A stretch of DNA of 64,000 nt, taken from RBG-16-34-14 sp963798865. Lineage in GTDB: Bacteria; Bacteroidota; Ignavibacteria; Ignavibacteriales; Ignavibacteriaceae. The stretch lies in assembly GCA_963798865.1 (NCBI GenBank), contig CAWCVZ010000004.1, forward strand, positions 1-64,000, read 5' to 3'. Under the pieces are notes generated by a model. The model had not been told where the DNA came from. It was given only the letters and a program-made list of their open reading frames with translations, and searched no databases. Shown here piece by piece: positions 52,428 to 61,152 of the stretch (position 1 is the first letter of the stretch; every line of letters begins with the position of its first letter). Made by a program: the position numbers and the translations under genes.

Positions 52428-52633
52428 ATATAAAGGCCGTGCATTTAACCCGCCACCCAGCTTGTCCGCCGAAGCTTTATCGAAGCCGGTGATTAAGTCC
52501 TGCCTTTGGCGGGACAAGTTAATTTTTTTAGTACGAACACTTTGAACAAGTTAGCTGAAACGGAACGACTAACCTGAAAATTTCCAAAAATGCCGAATGC
52601 GTATACGCTGTCGCCTTAAGCCACTTGTTAAGT
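52428..52633 (-). repeat. attC-like site i
   Basis: Left box ATATAAA (52428-52434) and CATTTAACCCGCC; right end GTCGCCTTAAGCCACTT then GTTAAGT (52627-52633). The stop codon of the DinB-like gene lies inside this right box. The central AGCTGAAACGGAACGACTAAC is uninterrupted. Confidence 0.8.
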
Positions 52634-53125
52634 GCCAATTGAGTGACCTATTGCCGAACGGATGAGTGTTAAGTGGTGCCAGCTGTGCTTGACCGCGTGA
52701 TCCTCAATGACGAACTGTGCGGTCATGGGAGCGCCAAAGCAAAGAGAGAAAGGCGCTGCCCGATCCAACTCCTCATCAGTGAATCCGCGAACCGCATCGG
52801 CCGCGAGGCGACTGTTCTGAAGCAGAAGGTCAAGCGCCTCTGTCCGTGTAACCTTAGAATGTTCGCGAGCGTGTTTGGCGTTTAATTCGGCGATAACTTC
52901 CCATGTGACATCTGTGACCGATTTTCCGATGGCTATGGTGCGTGCCAGATCAATCTCGATAGGATATACAAGGGCAACATGGTTGACGATCTGACCCACT
53001 GTTCGGCGGTCGGTGGGGGAGGTTGGTACTTTCCACTCCGTCTCCGAGAGGCCCTTGGCAAAGTTTGTCAGGATTGCTGCACCCTCTTCAATTCGTGCAG
53101 CAAGCAATTCAGCGCGACGACTCAT
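52628..53125 (-). CDS. DinB-like (DinB/YfiT metal-dependent) cassette protein
   Basis: 165 residues. A four-helix-bundle DinB-like pattern with possible metal His residues at TVGQIVNHVALVYP and VIEDHAVKHSWHHLTLI. The family includes metal-dependent thiol transferases and proteins of unknown role. GC content is far above that of the neighbouring genes, so it comes from a different genomic background. The stop codon lies inside the attC box. Confidence 0.82.
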   Translation of the reverse strand: MSRRAELLAARIEEGAAILTNFAKGLSETEWKVPTSPTDRRTVGQIVNHVALVYPIEIDLARTIAIGKSVTDVTWEVIAELNAKHAREHSKVTRTEALDLLLQNSRLAADAVRGFTDEELDRAAPFSLCFGAPMTAQFVIEDHAVKHSWHHLTLIRSAIGHSIGT

Positions 53126-53194
53126 ATCCTTTCCTTTCAGTTTAACTGGTTAGTTTAGTTTAGCGGCATCAGGCCACGATATTCAGTTGGCGGC

Positions 53195-53383
53195 ACCTAA
53201 CGGAGTTGCAATTAAAGCCCCGCCCAGAATAACAATATCGAATTTATTAAAAAATATTACAATTAAAAAAATCTTTCATACCACGACTATTTTGAACAAG
53301 AAACTCTACATGGAGACGAATAACTCTAAAACTTTTAAAATGCCAAAAGGAAAATAGCAGTTGAGTTGGGTTACTGGTTAGCT
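53195..53383 (-). repeat. attC-like site h
   Basis: Left box ACCTAAC (53195-53201) and GCAATTAAAGCCCCGCCC; right end AATAGCAGTTGAGTTGGG then GTTAGCT (53377-53383). A second possible right box GTTAGTT at 53523-53529 overlaps the stop of the next gene, so a small gene-free cassette or a fused site may occupy 53384-53522. Confidence 0.68.
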
Positions 53384-53527
53384 GGAATTTTTAATATTTG
53401 ACATAATTACCTTTCCCATCATCTTTAAATAGTTTTTCCCAATACTCTATTGGACTCAGTTAATCCGGTTAATAGGGACATGCAGCCTTAGGGGCAAGCA
53501 GTGCGCTATTGGGGAGTTGCAAGTTAG

Positions 53528-54698
53528 TTATTTGTCAGGCGATCCTGTTTTCTCTTTATCAATCTCGTCAGTAATGATTTTCACAAAATTGGCGACAGCT
53601 AAATGTCGCTCGTTACTATCAGCCTCAGGCCATGCACTGTTGACTGCAATCACCAGTTGCCTCTCAGGGTCGATATGGATCATCTGGCCATAGATGCCCA
53701 ATGCCTCGAAACTACTGCCATTAAAGATCCACCATCCGTATCCATAGCCCCCACCGGGCCAAAGCGGCACCTGTATATGGGTCGCTGTCTTAAACCAATC
53801 ATCGGGAACAATGGATTCCCCATTGATACGTCCGTCTTCGAGAACGAATTGTCCGAACCTTGCAAAATCACGGAGCGTCATTTGGAGGCAACAGCCCGCC
53901 ATTTCCTGGCCAGTTCGATCCAGGGTCCAGGTGGCTTTTTGCTCCATACCGTAAGGAATCCAGATCTTCGAGGAAAGGTAGTGGGATAAGGTTTGATGGG
54001 TAGCTGAGCTGACAAGGACACCCAGCAGGTGAGTTTCACCTGTACTATACAAAAATTTTTTGCCGGGTTCTGCCTCGGCCGGCAAACGTCGCATATAACT
54101 TACTGTTGCATTCATGCCCGGTTCAATCGAATCTGTAGAAAATCTGGCAATGTCAGCATTCGGATCAGTATAGTTCTCGTTCCATCGTATACCGGTGGTC
54201 ATGGTGAGGAGATGGCGGATCTTCACACTATCGTATGCGCTTCCTTTTAAATCGGGGATGTAGTCCGTTACGTAGTCGTCCACACTTTTGATGTAACCAT
54301 CCTTGATGGCAGCCCCTACGAGGGTGCTCGTTACTGACTTTGCAACAGACAGTGACGACCATAGGTTCGGATTCGCTGTGCCCAAGAGCATAGCGTTCCA
54401 GCCGGATCTTTCCATCCTGTAAAATGATGAAGCCAGCTACTTTCTGTTCCCTTAGAAAATCTTCCAATGCTTTTTCTTTTTCTCCACCTGCACTAAATGC
54501 GGCAATGGGCAATCCCTGTGAAAGCTCGTGCACTTTGCTCCCCTTCGGTACTTCACGCTCTTCCTGGTTCTGATGGGATGAGTTTTTTGAAAGTGAATCC
54601 GGGTTGGAAGTACTTTGGCCAAAGGAGGAAGAACCCAGGGTCAGCAAAATAGCCAGACCGGCAACTAATAGAATCTGTGAGTTAAGAAGTATACGCAT
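53528..54698 (-). CDS. Secreted serine hydrolase, beta-lactamase/6-aminohexanoate-dimer hydrolase type (one frame break)
   Basis: About 389 residues if repaired. A signal peptide (ILLVAGLAILLTLGSSSFGQ) is followed by a beta-lactamase-fold (class C-like) domain with the nucleophile motif SVAKS, a YSTGETHLLG segment in the YxN position, and a late MIHIDPERQLVIAV. It may hydrolyse esters, amides or peptides; antibiotic hydrolysis cannot be claimed. The frame breaks near 54375 (one extra base) between LERYALG and LWSSLSVAKS. GC-rich relative to its surroundings. The upstream 460 bases are unusually long for a cassette leader. Confidence 0.75.
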
Positions 54699-55159
54699 AC
54701 TCTTCAGAGTATTTTAAACTGATTTATATATTGGAATTTGCCGTAACCCACAACCTTTTCTACGGGTTCGGAAATCATATTAGAGTACTTATACTTTCTA
54801 CCTGGTTCAAAGCGAGCTGGTAAATCCATGATCAATTGCCTCATTTAATTGTTCTTGAACTGTATCAGGCAGTGGTAAAATCCAAGCCCATACCATGGTA
54901 CGTAGAACAAGGAAGTTATGTTGCAATAATAGATACTATTCTGAGTATTCGTTTTGTTTGTTTATTAGTCATACTTTTTTCAGATGGTGCACTTTTATTA
55001 AATTGCTCGCAACATCATAATAAACGTAATGCGTATAACAAGATATTTTTAGATTATCACGCATTGCGTATAGGACCTATATATGTCTAAAATTATTTCC
55101 TTCATTTTTTTTTCATCAAACTACAATTTTTTTTTCATAATCTAAAATATTTGTATAGC
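54699..55159. other. Non-coding stretch upstream of the serine hydrolase gene
   Basis: 461 AT-rich bases between the serine hydrolase start and site g. It holds a GTATAAC at 55033-55039 within an AATGCG...CGCATT inverted pair (55028-55033 and 55060-55065), possibly the remains of another attC. A plus-strand frame of 84 codons at 54836-55090 has no family features and I do not call it. Confidence 0.4.
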
Positions 55160-55387
55160 TTAAAACGGCGTTGCGCTTAACCTGCCATCCATAATAACAC
55201 AATCATATTTATTAAACAACTTTTTATTTTTATTAAAACTTACATTTACAAACACTGCCTAACAACAAAGCCGAAACTGCCTGCCCCGCCAACGGCGGGG
55301 GAACGACTAACCGATAATTCTAAATTGCCAAATGCGAATACAGCCTGTCCGTCTCAGGCGAAGCGTCCGCTGATTGGCTGGTTTAGG
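55160..55387 (-). repeat. attC-like site g
   Basis: Left box TTAAAAC (55160-55166), then GGCGTTGCGCTTAACCTGCC; right end GCGTCCGCTGATTGGCTG then GTTTAGG (55381-55387), three bases from the esterase stop. A CCCCGCC...GGCGGGG palindrome interrupts the centre. Confidence 0.72.
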
Positions 55388-55389
55388 GC

Positions 55390-56556
55390 TTATTTGAATT
55401 TTTCAGATTCTAATTTATCTTTAATTTTTTTTGCATGATTGATGATATATACACGATTAGGACTATTAAACTTATTAGCCAATTCAACGGCTTTCTCAAC
55501 CGATGTCATTGCTTCATTCCACATATCAGCTTTTTCGTATGCATCAGCAATGCTATCGAATGCATTTGCAGAATTTGGATTTTGTTTGATGTTACGTTTG
55601 AATAATGTAATTGCTTCTTGAATATTTCCATTACTCAGTGCTTCATACCCAAAATTGTTTATCACATCTTCAGGAATAGGTATTTCATATCCTATCGTAT
55701 TGGACACGTCTTGAAAATGTTTTTCAGCAAAAGGAAGACCGTTAACAAGAAGATCATTATGGAACCTGTAACCGGTGAATAATTGGCGTAAAGCGTCAAT
55801 TTGTGCAAGCAAAGAAACACTAACGTGTGTTTCATCCGGGAAAGCTTTACTGATCCACCGGAATCCATTAGGAGATTTTGTTTCGAGTGTTTCAAGTAAT
55901 CTTTGATCGTCCGCCAAGGCACTGCCGAAATCATCCGAATAGGCGAAATAAAGAAACGCCTTTAAACTATCTGTATGACTAAAAGATTCTTCCAATGATC
56001 TTTGTGGAAGGTTATTATCCCAATCGAGACTTGGAGTTATTACAAAATAAGCATTAAAAAGAGAGGGCTCAGAAGTCAAAGTATATAATGCAAATTGTCC
56101 GGAAGCCGAAACTCCGGAAAGAATACGGAAATTGTTTGTCCGGTAATCTTTTTCAATCTTCGGAATAAGTTCTTTGGAGAGAAAACTCTTAAAGTTTTTT
56201 GCCCCTCCACCGCCAATCCAATGTGATGACCAGTCGGATTGTGTAAAATCTCTTACCCGAACTGTGCTGGTAATTGCAACAACTATTAATTCCGGAATTT
56301 CTCCCGATGAGGAAAGAAAACTAACTGATCCAATTGAATGTAAAAAATTAAACTCACCATCAAGAACAAAGATTACCGGATAGTTTCGATCCAAAGCCCA
56401 ATAATAACTTTCAGGTAAATATATTTGATAATCGCGGTCTTCATTAAGAATTTTTGAGTGAATAACTTGCTTTTGTCCAATGACTATTGGGGTTTGGCTA
56501 AAACCAGCATTTACCCAAAGAATAAATACTATAAGCAGTGTATTTTTGTATAACAT
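55390..56556 (-). CDS. Secreted esterase (D-family) with C-terminal TPR repeats
   Basis: 388 residues. A signal peptide is followed by an esterase D-like (Fes/Ferri-siderophore-esterase type) alpha/beta-hydrolase domain. DYQIYLPESYYWALDRNYPVIFVLDGE is typical, the nucleophile elbow is SGVSASG, and the likely His is in DETHVSV. A tail of about 100 residues carries two tetratricopeptide-like repeats (GNIQEAITLFKRNIKQNPNSANAFD). Substrate not determinable. It is a single-gene cassette. Confidence 0.8.
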   Translation of the reverse strand: MLYKNTLLIVFILWVNAGFSQTPIVIGQKQVIHSKILNEDRDYQIYLPESYYWALDRNYPVIFVLDGEFNFLHSIGSVSFLSSSGEIPELIVVAITSTVRVRDFTQSDWSSHWIGGGGAKNFKSFLSKELIPKIEKDYRTNNFRILSGVSASGQFALYTLTSEPSLFNAYFVITPSLDWDNNLPQRSLEESFSHTDSLKAFLYFAYSDDFGSALADDQRLLETLETKSPNGFRWISKAFPDETHVSVSLLAQIDALRQLFTGYRFHNDLLVNGLPFAEKHFQDVSNTIGYEIPIPEDVINNFGYEALSNGNIQEAITLFKRNIKQNPNSANAFDSIADAYEKADMWNEAMTSVEKAVELANKFNSPNRVYIINHAKKIKDKLESEKFK

Positions 56557-56581
56557 CTTTTTCCCTTTAAATAATTTAAAG

Positions 56582-56784
56582 CCCTAACGACTTGCGCCTA
56601 ACCCGCCGTTGGTAACGAGAGCGACAAACTAAAACCTGCCTGCCGGCAGGCAGGTTAATTAATTAAGTAAGAACACTTAGAATAAGAACTATAACAAAAA
56701 CACAATTTCAAAAATCTCAAATCTGCCGAACTAAAATAACCTGTCCGTCTCTGGCGGAGCGTCCGCCTGATTGGCTGGTTATAT
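56582..56784 (-). repeat. attC-like site f
   Basis: Left box CCCTAAC (56582-56588) and TGCGCCTAACCCGCC; right end GTCCGCCTGATTGGCTG then GTTATAT (56778-56784). A perfect 20-bp palindrome (56635-56654) is inserted in the centre. Confidence 0.75.
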
Positions 56785-56809
56785 TGCGATTCACTTTTCT
56801 ATTGCATTT

Positions 56810-56823
56810 ATCATAATTATGAT
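56810..56823. promoter_or_regulatory. Probable operator of the toxin-antitoxin pair
   Basis: Perfect 14-bp palindrome ATCATAATTATGAT, 29 bases upstream of the antitoxin ATG, the expected site for autorepression by a Phd-type antitoxin. Confidence 0.6.
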
Positions 56824-56852
56824 ATAGTTTTGACATAAACAAAGGAGCTAAA

Positions 56853-57125
56853 ATGCCAATAATAAAACCAATATCTGATTTAAGAAATAAATCAAATGAG
56901 ATTTCTGAATTAGCACATAATTCTAACGAGCCAATATTCATCACAAAAAATGGCGAAGGCGATTTAGTTGTTATGTCAATGTCTCATTATTCAATGATAC
57001 AATTAAAACTTGATTTACTCGGGAAATTATCTGTTGCACAAAACCAAAAAGCCGATGGCGATAAAGGGCGAACATTAAAACAAGTTATGACCAGTATTAG
57101 GGCCACAATAAATGCCAGCCGATAA
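56853..57125 (+). CDS. Phd/YefM-family antitoxin
   Basis: 90 residues. N-terminal IIKPISDLRNKSNEISELAHNSNEPIFITKNGEGDLVVMSMSHY is typical of the Phd/YefM DNA-binding domain; the C-terminal half binds and blocks the toxin. ATG 56853 has AAGGAG upstream. It overlaps the toxin gene by 14 bases. It is the only cassette transcribed against the direction of the array, which fits a unit with its own promoter. Confidence 0.9.
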   Translation: MPIIKPISDLRNKSNEISELAHNSNEPIFITKNGEGDLVVMSMSHYSMIQLKLDLLGKLSVAQNQKADGDKGRTLKQVMTSIRATINASR

Positions 57126-57420
57126 GTTTCACATTCGACTTCTCAGAATTGCGGAAGAAGATTTTACAGAAATCATAAAGTTTATTGCAGATGATAATCC
57201 GATTGCCGCTGAAGCAATCGCAACCAAAATAGAAAAGAACTTAGAGCTTCTTTCTGATAATTCTAATCTGGGCAGAATACCTAGAGATGAGGAAATCAAA
57301 AATCTTGGATATAGGTACCTAGTTGTTCAAAATTATATCATCTTTTACACAATTGAAGAAAAAACAATTCTGATTCATAGAATCTTACACGGTGCCAGGA
57401 ATTACAAATCACTACTTTAG
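57112..57420 (+). CDS. RelE/ParE-family toxin
   Basis: 102 residues. IRLLRIAEEDFTEIIKFIADDNPIAAEAIATKIEKNLELL, then NLGRIPRDEEIKNLGYRYLVVQNYIIFYTIEEKTILIHRILHGARNYKSLL, match ParE/RelE toxins; the final HGARNY is a characteristic ending. ParE members poison gyrase and RelE members cut mRNA, and the sequence does not settle which. Toxin-antitoxin cassettes stabilise cassette arrays against loss. Confidence 0.9.
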   Translation: MPADKFHIRLLRIAEEDFTEIIKFIADDNPIAAEAIATKIEKNLELLSDNSNLGRIPRDEEIKNLGYRYLVVQNYIIFYTIEEKTILIHRILHGARNYKSLL

Positions 57421-57431
57421 CACTACAAGCA

Positions 57432-57681
57432 ATATAACACTGTTGCCGCTAACCGCCGCCCAGAACAGCAATGCAGATTAGAAAGACAACACCAATAATT
57501 TAGTCCGCCGCGGCGGAGTATGTAACTTTCATCGTATGCGCCAGCTGCACTTGCCCGCCTCCGGTGGGACAATTTATTTTAGAATGTTACTGCCGAGCAG
57601 CAACCTTAGATTTTTTACAAAAGCCCAAAGCCATAATAATGCCGCTTTGAAAACGGCCTCCGGTTGATTTGCTAGTTAGCC
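57432..57681 (-). repeat. attC-like site e
   Basis: Left box ATATAAC (57432-57438), TTGCCGCTAACCGCCGCC; right end CCGGTTGATTTGCTA then GTTAGCC (57675-57681). The gene stop is 35 bases further. Confidence 0.72.
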
Positions 57682-57716
57682 ATTTAACCACAACAGATTG
57701 TGAATGTTTATGAGAA

Positions 57717-58673
57717 CTAATACCGCGTTCCTGCCGCTGCATCCATCGGAAATGCGTCATTTATACGAGCTAAATCTTCCTCAGTCAGGTTCAAATCAAG
57801 TGCACCCAGGTTTTGTTCTAAAAATGTGCGGCGTTTTGTACCCGGAATAGTTACGATATCATCTCCCTGTGCCAAAACCCAGGCCAGGGCTAACTGGGCA
57901 GGAGTAACATTTTTATCTTTAGCTATCTCGGTAACTCGTTCAAGCAGAACCAGATTTTTGTTAAAATTTTCTCCTTTGAATCGTGGATTGGTTCGCCGCC
58001 AGTCACCTTCATCCAGATCTTCAAACTGCTTAAATCGACCGACTAAAAAACCTCTTCCCAGAGGACTATACGAGACAAAACTGATTCCTAACTCACCTGT
58101 CGTTGCTAAAATATTCTGCTCCGGCTCCCGACTCCATAATGAATATTCGGTTTGCAGTGCACTAACCGGATGGACTGCGTGTGCCCTCCGGATAATATCT
58201 GGCTTTGCTTCTGACAGACCAATGCAGCGAATTTTACCGGCTTGTATCAGTTCAGCCATAGCACCGACTGTTTCTTCAATTGGAACTTTTGGATCGACAC
58301 GGTGTTGATAATACACATCGATATAATCCACCCCCAATCGTTTTAGTGAAGCATCACAAGCTGAGCGTACATAATAGGGCTGACTATTAAGACCTAAAAA
58401 TTCCCCCTTTTCATTCCGCATATTACCAAATTTTGTTGCTATAACAACCTTGTCCCGTCGATCAGCAATAGCTTTGCCTAATAACATCTCATTTGTCCAC
58501 GGGCCATATACATCAGCCGTATCAAAAAAATTAACCCCCAGTTCAATAGCCCGATGTATGGTAGCAATAGATTCAGCTTCTTGAGTTGAACCATAAAACT
58601 CCGACATCCCCATACAGCCTAACCCAATGACAGAGATTTCTAAATTACTGTGTCCTAATTTGTGGTATTTCAT
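57717..58673 (-). CDS. Aldo/keto reductase
   Basis: 318 residues, full-length (beta/alpha)8 barrel. The catalytic tetrad is seen as D and Y in FFDTADVYGP, K in VVIATKFG and H in YYQHRVDP. The NADPH site is GTKRRTFLEQNLGA. It reduces carbonyl compounds such as methylglyoxal or aldehydes in the cytoplasm. Close to the YakC/IolS-like group. Single-gene cassette between sites e and d. Confidence 0.93.
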   Translation of the reverse strand: MKYHKLGHSNLEISVIGLGCMGMSEFYGSTQEAESIATIHRAIELGVNFFDTADVYGPWTNEMLLGKAIADRRDKVVIATKFGNMRNEKGEFLGLNSQPYYVRSACDASLKRLGVDYIDVYYQHRVDPKVPIEETVGAMAELIQAGKIRCIGLSEAKPDIIRRAHAVHPVSALQTEYSLWSREPEQNILATTGELGISFVSYSPLGRGFLVGRFKQFEDLDEGDWRRTNPRFKGENFNKNLVLLERVTEIAKDKNVTPAQLALAWVLAQGDDIVTIPGTKRRTFLEQNLGALDLNLTEEDLARINDAFPMDAAAGTRY

Positions 58674-58716
58674 TTTTATGTTTCCTATTTTTTTATCATT
58701 TCAAAGTCCAAATAGT

Positions 58717-58861
58717 GGCTAACGGCTTGTTACTAAGGCGTAGCCCAGAACAAGAATGCCGAATAGAGCCACAACTGCCGAAACCCTGCCTGCCGGCAGG
58801 CAGGTACCAAAGCTAACAATTACTAAAAACCCAACGGATAATTCGCAGTCGGCTTGTCCCA
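58717..58861 (-). repeat. attC-like site d, interrupted by an insertion sequence
   Basis: The left box GGCTAAC (58717-58723), TTGTTACTAAGGCG and a 20-bp palindrome (58785-58804) are present. The right arm GCAGTCGGCTTG is cut at about 58860 by the IS110-family element; the matching right box is not found immediately beyond the element. Confidence 0.75.
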
Positions 58862-58947
58862 AGGACTCCTATGGAGAGGCACGTGATATTTCCAATAAGT
58901 AAAAAGTTATTTTTGAATAGCATCAACAACTTATCAGGAGGTATCAA

Positions 58948-59923
58948 ATGTTTTACACAGGTATCGATCTTCATAAATTCACTTCTTACTTAACTACCAT
59001 TGACTCTTCAGGAGCAATTATTAAACAGGAAAACCTGAAAAATGTTGCTCATAACTTCGTTCAATATTTCAATTCCATTCCGGGTGAACATAAGGCAACA
59101 GTTGAATCAACTATGACCTGGTACTGGTTAAATGATCTTCTTTCTTCTATTAACATTCCCCTGGTCCTTGCTCATGCCAAGTATGTTAAAGCTATTGCAT
59201 ATGCTAAAGTTAAAACCGATAAAGTCGATTCTCATACTCTGGCTCAGCTTCTTCGTATGGACTATATCCCTGCTGCTCATAAAATCTCAGCTGAAAACCG
59301 TCTTCTCCGGGATGCCCTTCGTGCAAGACTTAAAATAGTTCAGCGCCATACTTCGGTTACTAATTCTATGCACCTTCTTCTTGCTAAATATAACTATGAT
59401 TCACCAACTCAGCTGACCGGTATTCCTGAATTTCAGTATCAGCAATTAACTGAAGTTGAATCTTTACTAAATGAACAAATGCTCAATCTTGAAAAGCAAC
59501 TTTATCCTTTTCTTATTCCTAACGATGATATCCAACGTCTGCTCTGGATCCCGGGCATTGGAAAGATGAATGCTTTTACTATACTTCTGGAAGTTGATGA
59601 CATCAATCGTTTTCCGGATGTAAAAAACTTCTTCTCTTACTCAAGGCTTACTCCTTCTGCACGTAACTCAGGCGGTAAATCTAAACAACGTTCATCCAAA
59701 GACGGTAACAAATATCTCAAAGTTGCTTTCTCTGATGCTGCCATTCACGCTGTTCAGTACTATCCGGTTATTCGCAAATATCATAGCTCGCTGCTGCAGT
59801 AAGAAGAACAAACAAATTGCTAAAACTATTATTGCCAAGGAAATTGCATCAATTGTTTATTACGTATTGAAAAATAAATCTGACTTTAACAACAAATTCA
59901 AAGGTCAAAGAATTAGATCATAA
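58948..59923 (+). CDS. IS110-family transposase (one frame break near the end)
   Basis: About 324 residues if repaired. The N-terminal DEDD domain shows GIDLHKFTSYL and a DxxD pair in KTDKVDSHTLAQLL. The C-terminal Transposase_20 domain has LLWIPGIGKMNAFTILLEVDDINRF and SRLTPSARNSGGKSKQRSSKDGNKYLK, with the catalytic Ser in it. One extra base near 59797 ends the first frame at 59802; the other frame continues KNKQIAKTIIAKEIASIVYYVLKNK to 59923. ATG 58948 has AGGAGG upstream. Probably non-functional if the break is real. Confidence 0.92.
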
Positions 59924-60108
59924 GAAGTCTTTACAATGGCCGCGTGTAGTAAGCCCCTACGCCTAACTGATTAGCCAAGCATAATCCTTGCCGCTGGATT
60001 GGGAAACTAACACGCTATGCCTATTAAATATCTGGAATCGTATTCTTCATTGAATACAGCCTTCACTTATCGTGATAGTAAGTCCCTAAAGAGGTTTGGT
60101 TTGCCATA
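59924..60108 (+). ncRNA. Candidate bridge-RNA region of the IS1111-type element
   Basis: About 185 bases of non-coding DNA between transposase end and right inverted repeat. IS110-family elements are guided by a structured bridge RNA, and in the IS1111 group it lies downstream of the transposase. GC-rich local pairings are visible (for example GTAG...CTAC around 59946-59960) and pieces of attC-like sequence (CGCCTAACTGATTAGCC). Only position and partial pairing support this. Confidence 0.4.
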
Positions 60109-60252
60109 GTGCAGCCTCATAGATATTACGGCATTAATTGTTGTTTAAAAGTAGAAGACAGTATATCAAAGAACTATTTTTTTTACAAAACTTTTTTTGC
60201 CAGGGATTTTTATTTTCTTTTTCTACCTATTGACCTTTTACTTATTAAAGAG

Positions 60253-60259
60253 GTTATAC
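60253..60259 (-). repeat. Isolated attC-type right box
   Basis: GTTATAC identical to the right boxes of sites a and b, overlapping the stop codon of the membrane-protein gene. The usual arm sequence beside it is missing, probably lost when the insertion sequence entered. Confidence 0.4.
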
Positions 60260-60883
60260 CGTTACTCCTATTAGCTGCTGATGTATCCATTTTTTAGAGA
60301 AAGTAATTTTTATCGTAATTGCCAAATACCAAAGCCCAATAAATGGACCAAAATCAATATATTCTTCATATGGAGGAATTGGAAAAGAGATTATATTGGT
60401 AATTATCATTAAAAGCGAAATTAATATTCCAACAATTGAAAAAATTTTTCCCAATTTAGGATGTTGAAAAATACTTACCGCGAATAAAAATGTTCCTAAA
60501 AATATATAAACATCCCAGGCAACATCTAATCCATAATGGATATGATTAAATGAATTCCAAATCCATATGCTAGATTCTTCAACCAGTTTTGGTTTTGATG
60601 ACTTAATTGCGAGTTGTACTAAAAACATTTGAGTAAGCAAAGCACCGGCAATAATGTTTGAGAACAATGCAATTTTAGAGGCAATTGTTTTTTTATAAAT
60701 TTGAATAAAATGATATAAGCCAGCAGAAGCTAAACTTAGTAAAATTCCCATTGCAGCAGCTAGAATAACTCCCAAAATTAAATTTGAAATGAATTGTAAT
60801 AACGGATAAATAATGCTTACAAGAAAACCACAAATAATTCCAATGTTTATCCAATTTTGAATTAGTCGATTATCATTATTCAT
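60254..60883 (-). CDS. Integral membrane protein of unknown function (cassette)
   Basis: 209 residues with about six hydrophobic helices (for example IGIICGFLVSIIYPLLQFI, LILGVILAAAMGILLSL and IVGILISLLMIITNIISF). No family can be named with confidence, although the pattern resembles DUF4386-like proteins. The stop overlaps a GTTATAC box; the attC that should follow appears to be the IS-disrupted site d. Confidence 0.6.
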   Translation of the reverse strand: MNNDNRLIQNWINIGIICGFLVSIIYPLLQFISNLILGVILAAAMGILLSLASAGLYHFIQIYKKTIASKIALFSNIIAGALLTQMFLVQLAIKSSKPKLVEESSIWIWNSFNHIHYGLDVAWDVYIFLGTFLFAVSIFQHPKLGKIFSIVGILISLLMIITNIISFPIPPYEEYIDFGPFIGLWYLAITIKITFSKKWIHQQLIGVTV

Positions 60884-60904
60884 AACTCTTCTACCTTTTT
60901 GACA

Positions 60905-61147
60905 GTATAACGACGTTGCAACTAACCCGCCGCCCAGAATAAGAACGACAAGCTATTTACAACTGCCGATGATTTAGCAAACTGTGCTTAACTTTCATCA
61001 TAAGCGCAGTTTGCAACTATATTGTTTAATAGAACTACCTTTAAAAAGTTAGCCGAAACAGCCTGCCCCTATGGGGGAACGACTAATTCTAAAATTTATA
61101 AATTGCCGAATGCGAACTTGCGGTCGGCGTTAAGTTGCCTGTTATAT
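60905..61147 (-). repeat. attC-like site c
   Basis: Left box GTATAAC (60905-60911), TTGCAACTAACCCGCCGCCC; right end GTCGGCGTTAAGTTGCCT then GTTATAT (61141-61147). Internal perfect hairpin except one pair: 60977-60990 with 61001-61014. Confidence 0.88.
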
Positions 61148-61152
61148 TTGCT

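Larger units (their letters stand above)
58862..60125 (+). mobile_element. IS110-family (IS1111-type) insertion sequence in attC
   Basis: About 1.26 kb with no target duplication expected. Subterminal inverted repeats CTATGGAGAGGCAC (58869-58882) and GTGCAGCCTCATAG (60109-60122) match at 10 of 14 positions. It encodes one transposase and is inserted in the right arm of site d. The outer ends are estimated from the family's habit of having a few bases beyond the repeats. Confidence 0.75.

Noticed and set aside
53528..54698. Considered as an antibiotic-resistance beta-lactamase cassette
   Set aside because: The SVAKS fold is shared by esterases, amidases and peptidases, the YxN and KTG motifs are not clear, and the frame is broken.
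54836..55090. Possible plus-strand 84-residue protein
   Set aside because: No ribosome binding site, odd composition, no family, and it lies across the upstream region of a minus-strand cassette.
57826..58308. 160-codon plus-strand frame inside the aldo/keto reductase gene
   Set aside because: Antisense to a well-conserved enzyme with intact catalytic residues.
60109..60297. 62-codon plus-strand frame at the right end of the insertion sequence
   Set aside because: Crosses the inverted repeat and the end of another gene; hydrophobic low-complexity product.
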